NCBI RefSeq assembly: GCF_000321225.1
Contig: NW_004451008.1
Location: forward strand, 62,001 to 126,000
DNA from: Odobenus rosmarus divergens
Taxonomy: Eukaryota > Chordata > Mammalia > Carnivora > Odobenidae
DNA: 64,000 nt
Direction of reading: 5' to 3'
Below the pieces are notes generated by a model. That model searched no databases, had not been told where the DNA came from, and saw only the letters and a program-made list of their open reading frames with translations. Positions 11,618-22,890 of this stretch are shown piece after piece. The translations under genes and the position numbers were made by a program. How positions within the stretch are numbered: position 1 is the stretch's first letter; the number at the start of each line of letters is the position of its first letter.

Positions 11618-11798
11618 ATCACCCCCCGAAGCTTACGGGAAGCTGGGATTTCCTGCAGCAGAGGAAATGGCCAACATGTGTCGTGTCTCTCAAATGAAGC
11701 CAGATCGTGATGTCAGGCTCCCCCACAGACTAAACCCCAAAGTCAAAAGCTTCAGCTAGCTTATCTCAGAGAACCAGAGAGCCTTGAAGGGCATTTAA
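11618..11798 (+). pseudogene. NMRAL2P: NMRAL2-like pseudogene, block 3 (last exon)
   Basis: Follows a T-rich tract and AG at 11616-11617. After one extra C in a C run, the frame reads P-P-E-A-Y-G-K-L-G-F-P-A-A-E-E-M-A-N-M-C. It continues QMKPDRDVRLPHRLNPKVKS, F-S, then TAG at 11757-11759, then LISENQRALKGI and a final TAA at 11796-11798. This matches the conserved NMRAL C-terminus (T-P-E-D-Y-E-K-L-G-F-P, P-D-R-D, L-N-P-K). The TAG replaces the glutamine-type codon. No poly(A) tail follows, consistent with an unprocessed copy. Confidence 0.87.
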
Positions 11799-12236
11799 AC
11801 TGTTCAGACAGGTCCTTGACCACACAACCCTCTTCCTCCCTGATCCTGGTCCTCTTTACAGCACAGCATCTACATTTATGGAAGAGATAATGTCAGAACA
11901 CAGTTGCTGGAATGCCAAAGGTGTCCCTGCGGTTCTCTTCTCAGTAGGAACACTGCAGTGGTGATCCAACACAGTACTTTCACTCACACATAACTTTCCA
12001 GCTGGTGTTCAGGGTGGTATCCCCATTTGGTTAAGTGAGAAACCCCAAACCTATCACCTTTTGTAGCCCCCCACAGCAGTCAGATTGCCTCGAAAGGCTC
12101 TGGCCTGAGGAATTTGAAGCTTCTTCCCTCACATGAGTTGGGGGCCATTCAGCGTTCTCCTTCTTGAATGACTCTGAACCCTGGTTCTGAAACTCTCCTG
12201 ACGCAGCTCCAGCATCTCCAAGTGCATCGTCACATT
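11799..12236. other. unique DNA 3' of the NMRAL2-like pseudogene
   Basis: No gene or repeat recognised. It may include the former 3'UTR of the pseudogene. Confidence 0.4.
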
Positions 12237-12250
12237 CTCAAAGAACTTTT

Positions 12251-12442
12251 TTTTTTTTAAAGCTTTTATTTATTTGACAGAGAAAGACACAGCGAGAGAG
12301 GGAACACGAGCAGGGGGAGTGGGAGAGGGAGAAGGAGGCTTCCCGCGGAGCAGGGAGCCCGATGCGGGGCTCGATCCCAGGAACCTGGGATCACGACCTG
12401 AGCGGAAGGCAGATGCTTAACGACTGAGCCACCCAGGCGCCC
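12251..12442 (-). mobile_element. Can-SINE (SINEC), first of three adjacent
   Basis: Reverse SINE from poly-T to GAGCCACCCAGGCGCC. Perfect 14-base flanks CTCAAAGAACTTTT (12237-12250 and 12443-12456). Confidence 0.95.
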
Positions 12443-12474
12443 CTCAAAGAACTTTTAAGTAGCTTTAATTTCTT

Positions 12475-12670
12475 TTTTTTTTAAAGATTTTATTTATTTA
12501 TTTGAGAGAGAGAATGAGAGAGAGAGAGCACATGAGAGGAGGGAGGGTCAGAGGGAGAAGCAGACTCCCTACTGAGCAGGGAGCCCGATACGGGACTTGA
12601 TCCTGGAACTCCAGGATCATGACCTGGGCCTAAGGCAGTCGCTTAACCAACTGAGCCACCCAGGCACCCT
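12475..12670 (-). mobile_element. Can-SINE (SINEC), second of three adjacent
   Basis: Reverse SINE with perfect 18-base flanks AAGTAGCTTTAATTTCTT (12457-12474 and 12671-12688). Its left flank starts directly after the right flank of the previous SINE. Confidence 0.96.
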
Positions 12671-12711
12671 AAGTAGCTTTAATTTCTTAAATTAAAAATT
12701 CTTTGTAGAGG

Positions 12712-12914
12712 GGGCCCCTGGGTGGGTGGCTTAGCCAGGTAAGCATCTGCCTCTGGCTCAGGTCATGATCCCAGGGTCCTGGGATTGAGTTCCACGTCCA
12801 GCTCTCTGTTCGGTGGGAAGCCTGCTTCTCCCTCTCCCTCTGCCTGCCTCTCCCCCTGCTTGTGCTCTCTCTCCCTCTCTCAGTCAAGTAAATAAATAAA
12901 ATCTTTAAAAAAAA
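12712..12914 (+). mobile_element. Can-SINE (SINEC), third of three adjacent
   Basis: Plus-strand SINE, head GGCCCCTGGGTGGGTGGCTT, tail AAATAAATAAAATCTTTAAA. Flanks ATTCTTTGTAGAGG and ATCTTTGTAGAGG. Confidence 0.93.
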
Positions 12915-12929
12915 ATCTTTGTAGAGGAT

Positions 12930-14690
12930 TTTCTGGGGAACACAGTGTTCAATGAGCAAGCACAAGTGTTTGTAAATTCTAAAATTCAGTTTTGCTTCAA
13001 GGATGGAAGTTCTTTCTCTGATTCATTTGTTAAACCATCTATTGACTCATCATTCAGTTATTCATCTATTCGTTCATCAATCCTTCACTTATCCATTCCA
13101 CAAGCTTGATTTTTCATGTCAGTGCTGATGATACATTTGTGGACTTCTCTCCTGGCAGCTTTCCTGTCAGGGTGGTCCAGGCTCCCAAGGCTGCCATTGG
13201 TCCTTTTCAGTTTGTGAATGGGTCTGTGTCAAGCCAGGGCAAGAGGTACCATATAAGCATTTAATTAAAGTGAAACCCAGAGGCTCTGCAGTGGGTGAAG
13301 GCCAGGATCTTGAGGTGAGGCCAAGGTGAAGGGAGGAAAGTGGAACGAGAAGGAGGGAAGGGACTCCATGGTATCTTTGTATATTTCCAGCTTCACATTT
13401 CCTATGCCATGTTGTAATTGTCTTACTAGTTTTCTCTCGGCTCTGAGAGACTTGCAACTCATCTTTGTCCTGGTGTCTGGCACAGGTTAGGTGACCAACA
13501 AGTATTGATTGACTAAATGAGTAAAAAAGGTAATTGATGACATCATTATAAGAAAAGGGAAATAAATACATGCATAGGTTGGAGAGTGGTAAGAACCAGC
13601 AACTGGTGATTAGTGGACGAGAAGCTGTCCACTTCTGGGAGAGGAGGTGAGGCGGGCCGTGGATGGTGCTGAGAATAGCTGAGCCAGGATGAGATGTGCT
13701 CTCTGTGTGAGAGGATGTAGTGGCCGAGGATCTGACCCAGAGGAGAAAGATTCGGGCAGTGCCAAACATCAACCATTTTTGGCTCTTAAGGCATCAAGTG
13801 GCAAGTATTTATTGACGAATGACGTTGAAGTTAGTGCAATGAATGAATGATGCTGAAGTTATTGGAGGCAATCTTGGTTCTTGGGGGGAAGTCACAGACA
13901 GTGCATCTGAGGACCACTCTTCTTTTCAAAGAGCACTTTCCTTATCCCCTGAGCAACAAACTCTAGGCAGTTGAAGCTCTCAACCCTGGGAAATGGTTCT
14001 GGATAGATCTCTAAAAAGGGAAAAGAAAAACAAAACTCTAAACTAAAAATAGGCAGTTTATTACTCATCTGGGTGGGCCAGGCAGAAAAAAATGTCTGCT
14101 CTTTCCTAAATAAGCTTCAGCATCCCTTAATGGGGAGTGTCTGCAGGCTGGGGGGTTCCCTGCCCCCCTTATGTATTTGCTGGGTGGTCCTTTCAGGCCT
14201 TGGGACAAGGTTGGGGTAGCCCTGGGCCAGCCCCACCATTGTTCTTGGAAGGCACATGAAGCCTTTTCTGGGCTTAGAAGCGAAATTTACAGTGGCTCAT
14301 CGGAAAGGAGAGGCCTGGTAGGGGCCTAGTTTGCGTCTTCCTCTCCCATAGGCAAAAAGGGAAAAGAACTGTGACAGGAAGTCTACAATATTTTAGTATT
14401 TGTTGACAGTAGACAAAGGAGTCCACTGCCAGCCTGTCCTCGCCATCAACAATCTCCAGGCTTAGGAGGGGAAGGTTTCCCTTTGGAGTTGCTCCGAGTA
14501 GAGACATGGGGAGCCAAGAGAGGCTCCGAGGTGAAAATAGGGTTTTGCACCACAGTGAACAAAACCGCCCTCTGTTGCCCAGGGAATGGGTAGGGTGAGG
14601 GTGGGGCTGCGGTGATGAAACAGAAGGGACACAGGGGATCTCTCTCTCTCTCTCTGGATTTTAGAAATATTCCTAGAAACCTAAACTATG
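12930..14690. other. intergenic, no gene seen
   Basis: Includes a TCAT/TTCA-rich stretch at about 13020-13100 that may be an L2 end. The long antisense frame at 13167-13772 has no recognisable domain and low-complexity content, and is taken as chance. Confidence 0.5.
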
Positions 14691-14699
14691 AAGTGAGAT

Positions 14700-14880
14700 A
14701 ATGCTGGGTTTCATCCCACCCTATGCCACTGACTAGTTGTGGGAACTTGAGCAAGTCACTTGACTTTTCTGGCCCTCGTTCCCCTCCTCACAAGGGGCTG
14801 ATGGGAGGACCAAAAGAGCACTTTGGATAGTCCTTGGCAGACAGTAAGTGTTCAGTAAACAGTAGCTGTAAATATTATTG
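14700..14880 (+). repeat. MIR element
   Basis: Plus-strand MIR: ATGCCACTGACTAGTTGTGG, TTGAGCAAGTCACTTGAC, CAGTAAGTGTTCAGTAAACA. Confidence 0.8.
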
Positions 14881-16023
14881 GGAATAATTCCTGCCCTTGC
14901 CTCCTTCATATGGCACCCCAAGTCCCGTGGGGCACCCAGGGTGCTCTGGGTCTCCCCTGGCCTGCCCACCCACTTGCGGCCTTCTGGACTGCAGGTTCAT
15001 CCTACCCGGACGTGGTCTTGTCCCCGCCCAGCTCCCTTTGTCCACCACTAGATGGCAGGATGAGCCTTCCATTAGAAAAGTTGACCTCAGCCTTGACCCA
15101 CATGGATTTCTCCAGGGGCTTTCTTTGAGAACAAGGCTCCAGGAGACAGTTAGATGGTGCATAATACAGCCCTTTGGTCTCTCTCTTTTAGGCTCTCTCA
15201 GTCCCCCTCCAAGGTCATTTCAACAAACATGTGCCGGACACTGTCTCTGCACCTGGCACTGTGGGATTAAGTGCCTTCTCGGTGCCTACTTTGGGATTAA
15301 GGAAAGGAAAGGAAGAGCCAGGGTATTATCCAAAGGCTCCAGCACTGGCCTGACCCACCACCACGGAGGGAGGCTTTCGGGTGGAGGGTGAACCTTTTAT
15401 GGAAAGAGAGCTCCTGCCCCAGGAGCACAGAGCACTGCTCTCCAGACCAGTGGTGAGGGGGCAGAGCCTGGGTGGTGCTCCTGTGGCTGGCTTCAATGTC
15501 ATTCTGTCTCCTGCCTAGGGGACCCTTCTAACTCTGTACACCAAAACGGTAAAAGGGGCAGAAACAATTCCCCCAAAGGAATTCAGGGCATTGTTAGGGA
15601 AAGAAAATGTATGCAGGCAGCCCCTCCGCCCCCCTCCCCCCAAAATGTGCACTCTACAAAGTTACCAACCCCTGGCCATAGAGTCAGCTCACGGGCTCCC
15701 TGCATAAGTGATTAGGAAAGCAACAGCATGAATTTTAAAACACTCCAGAGAATAAGTTGTAATAGAATTTCTGAAGGAAATACTGAGCTGCTTGTTGCAA
15801 GAGGATCAGAAATGTACATCCCTTTTGACTTGGCAATATTACTTCTAGGAAGCTATTTTAAGTAAGGAAACACAAATATTGATAAAATAAAAGTTGCAGG
15901 ATTGCATATGGAAGTATTGTTCATGAGAGTAAGAAAATGGAAATAATCTAAATGTTCAGCACTAAAGGAATGGATAAATAAACTATTGAATAGTTTAAAA
16001 ATTTCCTTGAATTTAAAATTCTT
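14881..16023. other. intergenic, no gene seen
   Basis: Unique DNA. The 164-codon plus frame at 14897-15391 has no recognisable domain and begins in a MIR flank. No repeat is certain beyond short MIR-like pieces. Confidence 0.5.
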
Positions 16024-16039
16024 TAAAACTAGCATCTGT

Positions 16040-16218
16040 GGGGTGCCTCGGTGGCTCAGTAGGTTAAGCCTCTGACTTCCGGCTCAGGTCCCGATCTCAG
16101 GGTCTTGGGACCCACAGGCTCGGCACTCAGCAAGCAGTCTGCTTCTCCCTCTCCCTCTGCCCCTCCCCCCATTCATTCTTGCTCTCCCTTCCAAATAAAT
16201 AAATAAAATCTTTAAAAA
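16040..16218 (+). mobile_element. Can-SINE (SINEC)
   Basis: Head GGGGTGCCTCGGTGGCTCAG, tail AATAAATAAATAAAATC. Flanks AAAACTAGCATCTGT and AAAACTAGCATTTGT. Confidence 0.94.
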
Positions 16219-16511
16219 AAACTAGCATTTGTAAAGAATTTTTACTGCAAAAATGCTTATTATGTTTTAAGTGGAAAATGTTGGATGTGAAACAACATTA
16301 TAGTTAGCCTAATTCCAATGATGTAACGTATACATGTACATAGTAAAATCCTGAGAGGAAAACCACCAAGATGGTAATAGTGGCTTTTATTGAATAGTAT
16401 GGTTTTTGGATGATTTCTATTTTCTCCTTTTAAGTTTCTCCTTTCCTCTAGTTTTCCGTGGTAAACATAGGTTAATCATATGTTGAAACCTTATGGAAAA
16501 AAGGTGACTTT

Positions 16512-16885
16512 AAAAATTTAACAAATAATCTAAAAAAACAAAACAAACAAAACAAAACAGAAACAGACTCATAAATACACGGGACTGGTGTTTTCCAGAG
16601 CAAAGGGTGGGGGGATGGGCAAAATAGGTGAAGGGGGTTAAGAGGTATAAATTTCCAGTTATAAAATAAATAAGTCACATATTCATAAAATAAATATGCA
16701 AAGTACAGCATAGAGAATATAGTCAATAATACCGTAATGACTATGTATGGTGACAGATGGTAACTGCACTTATCGTGGGGATCATTTCATAATATATATA
16801 AATGTCAAATCACTATGTTGTACACTAAAACTAACATAACATTGTATGTCAGTTATACGTCAATAAAAAATAAGTAAAAAATGAA
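16512..16885 (+). mobile_element. old LINE-1 3' end fragment
   Basis: Shares CAGAAACAGACTCATAAATAC, AATTTCCAGTTATAAAATAA and CTATGTTGTACAC with the element at 24725-25555, and ends in an A-rich tail. Confidence 0.75.
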
Positions 16886-17019
16886 ACTTAATAAACAGCA
16901 TAGATCAACCTAATGCTTCCTTATGTTAGGCAAGCTATAATAATTGTTATTTATGAGTGTTGACTTGGTTTGATCACTATGCTCTGAGCTGTATATACAT
17001 GCTTTCACGAAGTCTTTGT

Positions 17020-17180
17020 ACCAAGGCTCTAAACAAGACTATCTCCTCAATTTACAGAGAAAGAAACATACTTAAGAGAGTTTAGATAATTTGCCCAAAG
17101 TCATACAATTAGAAGGTGACAGAGCCAGGATTTAAATTGAAGTCCATATGTCTCTGAAGTCCGTGAGCTTTCCACCATAT
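17020..17180 (-). repeat. MIR element
   Basis: Reverse MIR: TTTACAGAGAAAGAAACATA, AATTTGCCCAAAGTCATACA, GACAGAGCCAGGATTTAAA. Confidence 0.75.
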
Positions 17181-18630
17181 AAGAACTTTGATCAACGCAA
17201 TTCTCAAGTTATGAAAGGCTTGGATGATAACATTCATTCTGAATTCATTTGGCATTTGGGACACATTTGCTCTTAGAAACAAGGTAGAAACACTAACCAG
17301 CCACACTGTATAAACATCAACCCTCTAGAAACTGGTGACACCTCATCTACTCCTATGTTCCGAAACCACAACATTCAGTAAGATGTTGCTCGCGAACCCT
17401 TTCGCCCAGATGAATAATGAAACCGATGCTAAGGTGAGGCAAAGGCAGTACTTGGGAAAGTCATGAGGAGGGTATCCCTGAAGCCGTATATACGTACAGA
17501 AAGAGAAAGCGGAGCCAAGGTGTGACTCAGGGTACAGGCAAAACCCATGAGGTCTGAGAGGCCGACTGGGAATGCATCCAAGAAAAGGGTGCTGGGCTTG
17601 AGAGTGGCAGCCCTGCATGGAGACCCAGAGAGCCACCAGGAGGCCTTGGGAGGCATCAAATCCAAAGGTTCCCAGGAACCAGGCCGGTCAACCAATGAAC
17701 CAGGCCGGATGTCATCAACAGGAAAGGGTGAGGATTGTGGCAGTGAGAGACTGCGTACCCACCTGCAGGCATAAAGAATAAAATTTAACAGAAAACACAG
17801 TAACACCACCATTAACTTACCTCACCTCTTCCTTAAGTGATGATTTTCTGACCCTGGATTTAACAGCTGCAATTTCCAATTTCGTGGAAGAGTAGGGACC
17901 TGGTGAAGCTGTGAAGGCTGTGGGGAGAGTGCTGGAAGCTGCGGGGAGGGAGCGGGAGCACGATTTCAGGGTCTCCCGCGTTGGCAACGGGGCAATATTG
18001 GGCGAGGGCTGTGGGTGGGGGTCAGGAGCTTGTTGGCATCAGCTGTTCCTGTTGTGAGTCATTACAAATGAAGATTTTCTCATTGCTCCGAGCAAAAGTT
18101 TGGCCCTGGAGAAGGAGAAAGAGGAAAGGAAACAGCCTGTGTTGAGAGCTGCCCTATTTCACAGTCCTTATTTCCTTTAGTCCCATTATTGCCCTGAAAA
18201 GTTGGTGTAGGTGGCAAAGACTAGGTAGATGGTCACCAAACCCGTTTCCCCATCTTCCTGGACACACATCTGGACCTCAGTTCTAAGTGTTCTTTGCAAT
18301 TAATCGCAGCCACATACCTGTGCTATAGACACTAGCCCGTGAGTGGAAGTGCTGTGTGACATTTCTAGGCTTAGTATAAAACTCTTCCACTGTCCACAGT
18401 CCTCCATCATCTTCCTCCCACCTTTGGATTGACGGCTACAAAGCCTGATGACCTGGAGGGCCATTTAGAAAATAGGGAAGCCAGACAGAGAAAGGACGTA
18501 GGCATGTAACTCCTCTCCTGCGGGAGAGCAGCCTGCAGATTAGGAATACCTGTTTTGCACTTTATGCGAATCAGAAACGAACTTCCACAATGTTAGAGCC
18601 AAGTAACTTTGTGTGTGTGTGTTTATTACA
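17181..18630. other. intergenic, no gene seen
   Basis: Unique sequence with G-rich stretches near 17940-18030. No coding region or clear repeat recognised. Confidence 0.5.
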
Positions 18631-18639
18631 GCAGTTTGC

Positions 18640-18795
18640 ATTGCCTTAACCAATATGCTGTTTTTATGCCCATTTTATAGCAGAAAAAACTGAGGCTCAG
18701 AGAGGTCAAGTAATTTGCCCACGGTCACACAACTGAATATAAATGAATTTGAACCCAGGTTTATCTAGCTCCCAAACCCAGGCTCTTTCTATAAC
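18640..18795 (-). repeat. MIR element
   Basis: Reverse MIR: CCCATTTTATAGCAGAAAAAA, GGCTCAGAGAGGTCAAGTAA, TTTGCCCACGGTCACACAAC. Confidence 0.8.
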
Positions 18796-18799
18796 AACA

Positions 18800-21055
18800 T
18801 ACTGCTTCCAAGGTAGCCAGTAAATTCTATAGTGTTTAGTTTGTGATTTCTCATTCAATTGTAACTAAGCTACCCACCCCCAAATTTGATGGGTGCCTCC
18901 AAAATGCAAGCAAGTGGGAAGAAAAACAGGGGCCGGGGGAGGGCTGGATCACCATCTCCCTCTAATAGCTCGTTGCAGAAGAAGACACGCACAGGGGGCT
19001 CCCAGGTCTTTCTCCCGAGAGCCAGGAGGGGCCGCTGACAGAGCAGAGTGTGGCCTGACAATCCTGGGGAAGTGTTTTGATTCCCAGTGGCACTCTTGCT
19101 TGCTCCCCTTGTTCATTAACATCTGTGTCCCTCCAATTTGGGCTCTGGCTTGAACTCTGTGAACTGCTCAAAGAGGCCCTTGCTACCTCTTTGTTCAAAC
19201 AGACAATGGTTGCAATAACAAAGAGGAAAATCAGATGCAGGTGAAAGTTTATTTTTAACATTTCCGAGACCAAATGGGGATTTAACATGAAAATCAGAGC
19301 CCTCACTTCCGCCTGCCCTCTCCAAAAGTGGCTTGGGTACTTTGGGCTGGCCAGGACTCCAACACGCTTGGCCCCCTTCCAAGCAAGTGCACCACTTGAT
19401 GAAGTCAACAGTTCAGACCTTCTAGGGCCTTCTTTTGGCCAGAAAGGGATGTTTTGTTTGGTGACAGTGTTAAACTTGGGCCCACAGAGTGTGATAAGCT
19501 TAGGAAGGCGTGCTGCTCGGGCCTCTCCAAATTTGTGAGGTCTCTCTACATTTTAGTCAGATGAGACTGAAGTCGGAAAAAACGTAATAATAAAGTGAAA
19601 ATTCTTGGAAATCGTTAGGTAGAGAGCTCCCTTGGGAGCGGGTCCCTAGCTTGTGCCCCCTGTGTGGCTCCCCTAGAGGCCTGCAGAGAGCAGAGGCTTG
19701 GCGGTTCCTGGGACAAGCAGCAAGGACCACCGGACCCGTCTTCAGGGAGCACCGAAGTTGGGCCAAGTCGCTGACCGTGTTACGCCATCATCATACCGTC
19801 CCCCGAGGGCAGTCATTCTCACTGTGTTGGATCAGTGAGGAACCAGCAGCTCTGAAACACAACGAGTCAGTTGTGAATCTAAGAGTATTAGATTCCGGAG
19901 TCGATCTTCCCGGCATTGTCTCATAGTGTGGATGAGCAGTAGCTTTCTTTCCGTGGATTTTCCACCTACCACAGGGAGGCAGAAACATGCAGAAACGGCT
20001 CTGTGCCTTCTCTCTCCCGAGAACCCCACTAGAGGCAGTTTTCCCGCAGAAAGGAAGCAGTGAGATGTTGTGGGTTCACAGCAGCCACGATTGAAAGAAA
20101 ATGTTGCAAGGAAATGAAACAAAAATTAAATGGCGTGTTCTTTTTGTGAGCTTGCTTTAAGCAAAATTGGTTTTCTGGTACAAATGGCTTTCCTTTCTGA
20201 TTCAGTTCTTTCATCGGCAGGTCTTGGGCAAGTACGGACTGAGGAGAAAAGGAAGGGGAGACTAAGTGGTTGCAAGAGCTAAGCACTGCCTTTCTCTAGG
20301 ACACTCGGGGAATGGGCCTTCCTCTTGCTTGTATTTTACGATTTTCTTGGTAAAGCAGAGAAGAGATGGGGTGACTGCTGGAGGGGAGGGAGGAGCGGAG
20401 AAGGGCAGGCAGAGGAGGTGGAGTGAGAGAGGACATCCGGGCAGGACCAAGACTTGGCTTTAAAGCCAGCTCCACCAGACGGATTGGGCTGCCTGCGGCA
20501 AAAATGAGGCAAACAGCCTGGGCACGATGGTCCTACTGCTCCATCCAGGTCTCCTCGCCATCCACCTCTTTCCTCTCTGCTCTTTGCCTTCTTAGACTGG
20601 GCAGTCCCTACCCGCTCCTTCTGCTGCCCCTTTCCCAGAAGAACAGTCACTCATTGAACCCCCACCTCTAGCCGGTACCTCTCACTCCATACTGCCCCGT
20701 AGGGCTCCATTTGCATCACCAGCAACTTCTATGAAGCTCAGCTAGGCAAAGTTATGGCTGGATCTTCTCTCGCAAACCAATGTCTCCTTCTTTCTGTCCA
20801 TTTTTAAAGGGTCATTGCCAGTGTCCGGGACCCTGGGGCTGGAGTCCACTTTGACCTTCTTTTCCTGTGAACTCCCACAGTCCCTCATTCACAAAGCCCT
20901 ATCTGTCCTTTCTTGCGCATGCTTCTTACATTTCTTATTTTTTCCTAACTCCCTCTCCCGTCCTAACCCAGAGTCTTGCATCTGCCTCTTGCACCTGCTT
21001 CTCGGCTGGTCTCCGTATAGACTCTTTCCTCTCCAAACTGTCATTCCACTGGGTG
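18800..21055. other. intergenic, no gene seen
   Basis: About 2.2 kb without a clear repeat or SINE. Overlapping frames of 60-148 codons occur on both strands, but none has a recognisable motif or splice-bounded structure. Confidence 0.5.
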
Positions 21056-21200
21056 TCATTTATTATTCGTTCATTAGGAAGATATTCACTGAGTACCCAC
21101 TAGGTGCCAGACAGTGTACTAGACGCCAGATGCACCAGTGAGGAAGACAAGCTTGGTCCAGCCGGGGAGGCAAGCAAGGATCAGGCACTTACAGTGCTTT
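21056..21200 (-). repeat. L2 3' end
   Basis: Reverse L2 end: TTCGTTCATTAGGAAGATAT, CACTGAGTACCCACTAGGTG, CCAGACAGTGTACTAGACGC. Confidence 0.65.
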
Positions 21201-21394
21201 GGGATAAGTGTGGCGACGGGAGAAGTGCAGGCAGCTGGGGCAGCCCACGGATGGGGTCCTAGTCCACACAGGGAAACGTGTGCGGGGATCCCTGCGGATG
21301 CCGGCCACACTCATTGTCATACCACAAACACTTTTATCCTGTTTTAATTAAAATTGGCCTCCTATTACTTTTTTTTCCTTCAGGTTTGCAATGA

Positions 21395-21760
21395 GCCAAA
21401 TGTGTCCCACCAAAATTCGTATGTTGAAACCCTAACCCCCAATGTGATGTTCTTAGGTGGCGGGGCCTTTTGGAGGTCATGAAGTCATGGGGGTTGGAGG
21501 CCTCAGGAACGGGATAAGTGCCCTTGTCAAAGGGACCCCAGACAGCCCTCTCACCCTCTTTCTGCCACGTGAGGATACCACGAGAAGTCAGCAGTCTGCA
21601 ACCCAGAAGAAAATCCCCACCAGAACCCGACCGTGCCGGCACCTTGACCCCAGACTTCCAGCCTCCAGAATTGTGAGGGATACACTTCTGTCGTTATAAA
21701 CAAGCCGCTCAGTCTGTGGTGCTTTCTTACAGCTGTCCAAACAGGCTGAGATGAGGTTCA
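21395..21760 (+). repeat. MST/MLT1-type MaLR LTR remnant
   Basis: Recognisable MaLR text: AAAATTCGTATGTTGAAACC, CTAACCCCCAATGTGATGTT, CTTCTGCCACGTGAGGAT-like, GCCGGCACCTTGACCCCAGA, CTTCCAGCCTCCAGAATTGT. A solo, non-coding LTR; strand inferred from the usual orientation. Confidence 0.75.
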
Positions 21761-21939
21761 AACTTCACAACCTGAGATTCCAACCTTTTCCTCCTCAGGC
21801 CAGCCCCGTCCCCAGGACTCACTGATGGTAGTCGTAGTGGTAGTAACAGTAACAATGGTGGCAACAGCAAAACTGCATGAAGATCATACGTGCCCTGGAC
21901 CCCCTCCTCAGTGCTTCTCCCATGCTCACTCTTCACAGC

Positions 21940-22040
21940 GTTCTCTGTGGAGGAGGGACTATTACTGTCAGCGCCGACAGATGAGGAAACTGAGGCATGG
22001 CGGGCTAAATGGCAGAATCTGGGTTCAGATCCTGGTGGCG
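21940..22040 (-). repeat. MIR fragment
   Basis: Reverse MIR: CGACAGATGAGGAAACTGAG then CTGGGTTCAGATCCTGG. Confidence 0.6.
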
Positions 22041-22180
22041 TGGCTCCAGGCCTGACACATACGACCACACCACCATTGCACAGCCGAGTAACCTGCAAGC
22101 GTGGACCTTGGGCTCTCTATCATACACCATAAAGTCTCCCTGAGGGCCTTTTTTCCGGTCTCCTCTCTCCTGGGAATGCT

Positions 22181-22186
22181 TTCTTT

Positions 22187-22243
<57 letters not shown>

Positions 22244-22450
22244 TTTCTTTCCTTTCTTTCTTTCTTTTTTTCAGAGAGAGAGAGAGAGTGAGCAGGGGTG
22301 CGGAGAGGGTCACAGGGAGAGAGAATCTCAAGCAGATTCCATGCCCAGTGAGGAGCCGGACCCAGGGCTGGATCTCACCACCCTGAGATCATGACCTGAG
22401 CCAAAACCAAGAGTCGGACACTTAACCAACTGAGCCACCCAGGCACCCCC
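22181..22450 (-). mobile_element. Can-SINE with expanded (CTTT)n tail
   Basis: Reverse SINE whose tail has become a (TTTC)n array of about 85 bases (22181-22270) with a few interruptions. The body follows through GAGA and ends GAGCCACCCAGGCACCCC. Confidence 0.9.
22185..22270 (+). repeat. (CTTT)n microsatellite
   Basis: Tandem TTTC units interrupted once by TTC and once by CC. Derived from a SINE tail and likely length-polymorphic. Confidence 0.92.
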
Positions 22451-22759
22451 TCTTCTCTTTCTTAGCACACCCTATGTTTTTTACAGAGCCTCGCTCTTTG
22501 GAAGAGGAGCTGGGTCTGGACTCAGTTCAATGTTCAACTCCCTTCTCCCTGACCCTCAGTTCCCCCATCTTTGCAATGGGACTATCACCATCCTCCTCAC
22601 TGGGCCTTCCCGAGCGTGCCATGAGAATAACGGATATGAGTGTGCCCTGCAAACTCTACAGTCATATACAAAAGTAAGGGAATCAGCATCATTTTTTCGT
22701 TCTGTTTTCCAAGTCGGTCAGAATATTTCTTCCATACGCTCTGCACTTCACTGTGATGA

Positions 22760-22890
22760 AGTTTGCTTACACATTCCCTTGGCCACATGACTTCATCTTT
22801 CTAAACCTCAGCTCTGTCATCTGTGAAATGGGCATAATAACATTTGCCTTCTAGAGTGATTTGTGGTGATTAGATGCAATGGTCTTTCTA
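22760..22890 (+). repeat. MIR element
   Basis: Plus-strand MIR: TTTCTAAACCTCAGCTCTGT then CATCTGTGAAATGGGCATAA. Confidence 0.75.

Larger units (their letters stand above)
3358..11798 (+). pseudogene. NMRAL2P: NMRAL2-like unprocessed pseudogene (NmrA-like redox sensor family)
   Basis: Three separated plus-strand blocks encode successive pieces of an NMRAL protein, the NmrA-like NADPH-sensing Rossmann-fold family. They are exons at 3358-3596, 5498-~5731 and 11618-11798. They are in gene order, keep AG acceptors and one GT donor, and join in phase, so this is not a processed retrocopy. Every block is broken: TAG in block 1, at least two or three frameshifts in block 2, and a one-base gain plus TAG in block 3. 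The first exon (nucleotide-binding GxTGxxG start) and the exon or exons between blocks 2 and 3 were not found. Human NMRAL2P, as I recall, maps to 3q27.2, the ETV5 region, which supports orthology over a random copy. No coding potential remains. A SINE at 5766-5872 sits next to block 2. Confidence 0.85.

Noticed and set aside
13167..13772. 201-codon minus-strand open frame
   Set aside because: No recognisable domain, overlapped by other frames, no splice or promoter context. Expected by chance in a 64 kb window.
14897..15391. 164-codon plus-strand open frame
   Set aside because: No domain; composition follows G/C-rich unique DNA next to a MIR.
22185..22270. CRISPR-like regular repetition
   Set aside because: A simple (CTTT)n tract without spacers, in a mammalian genome.
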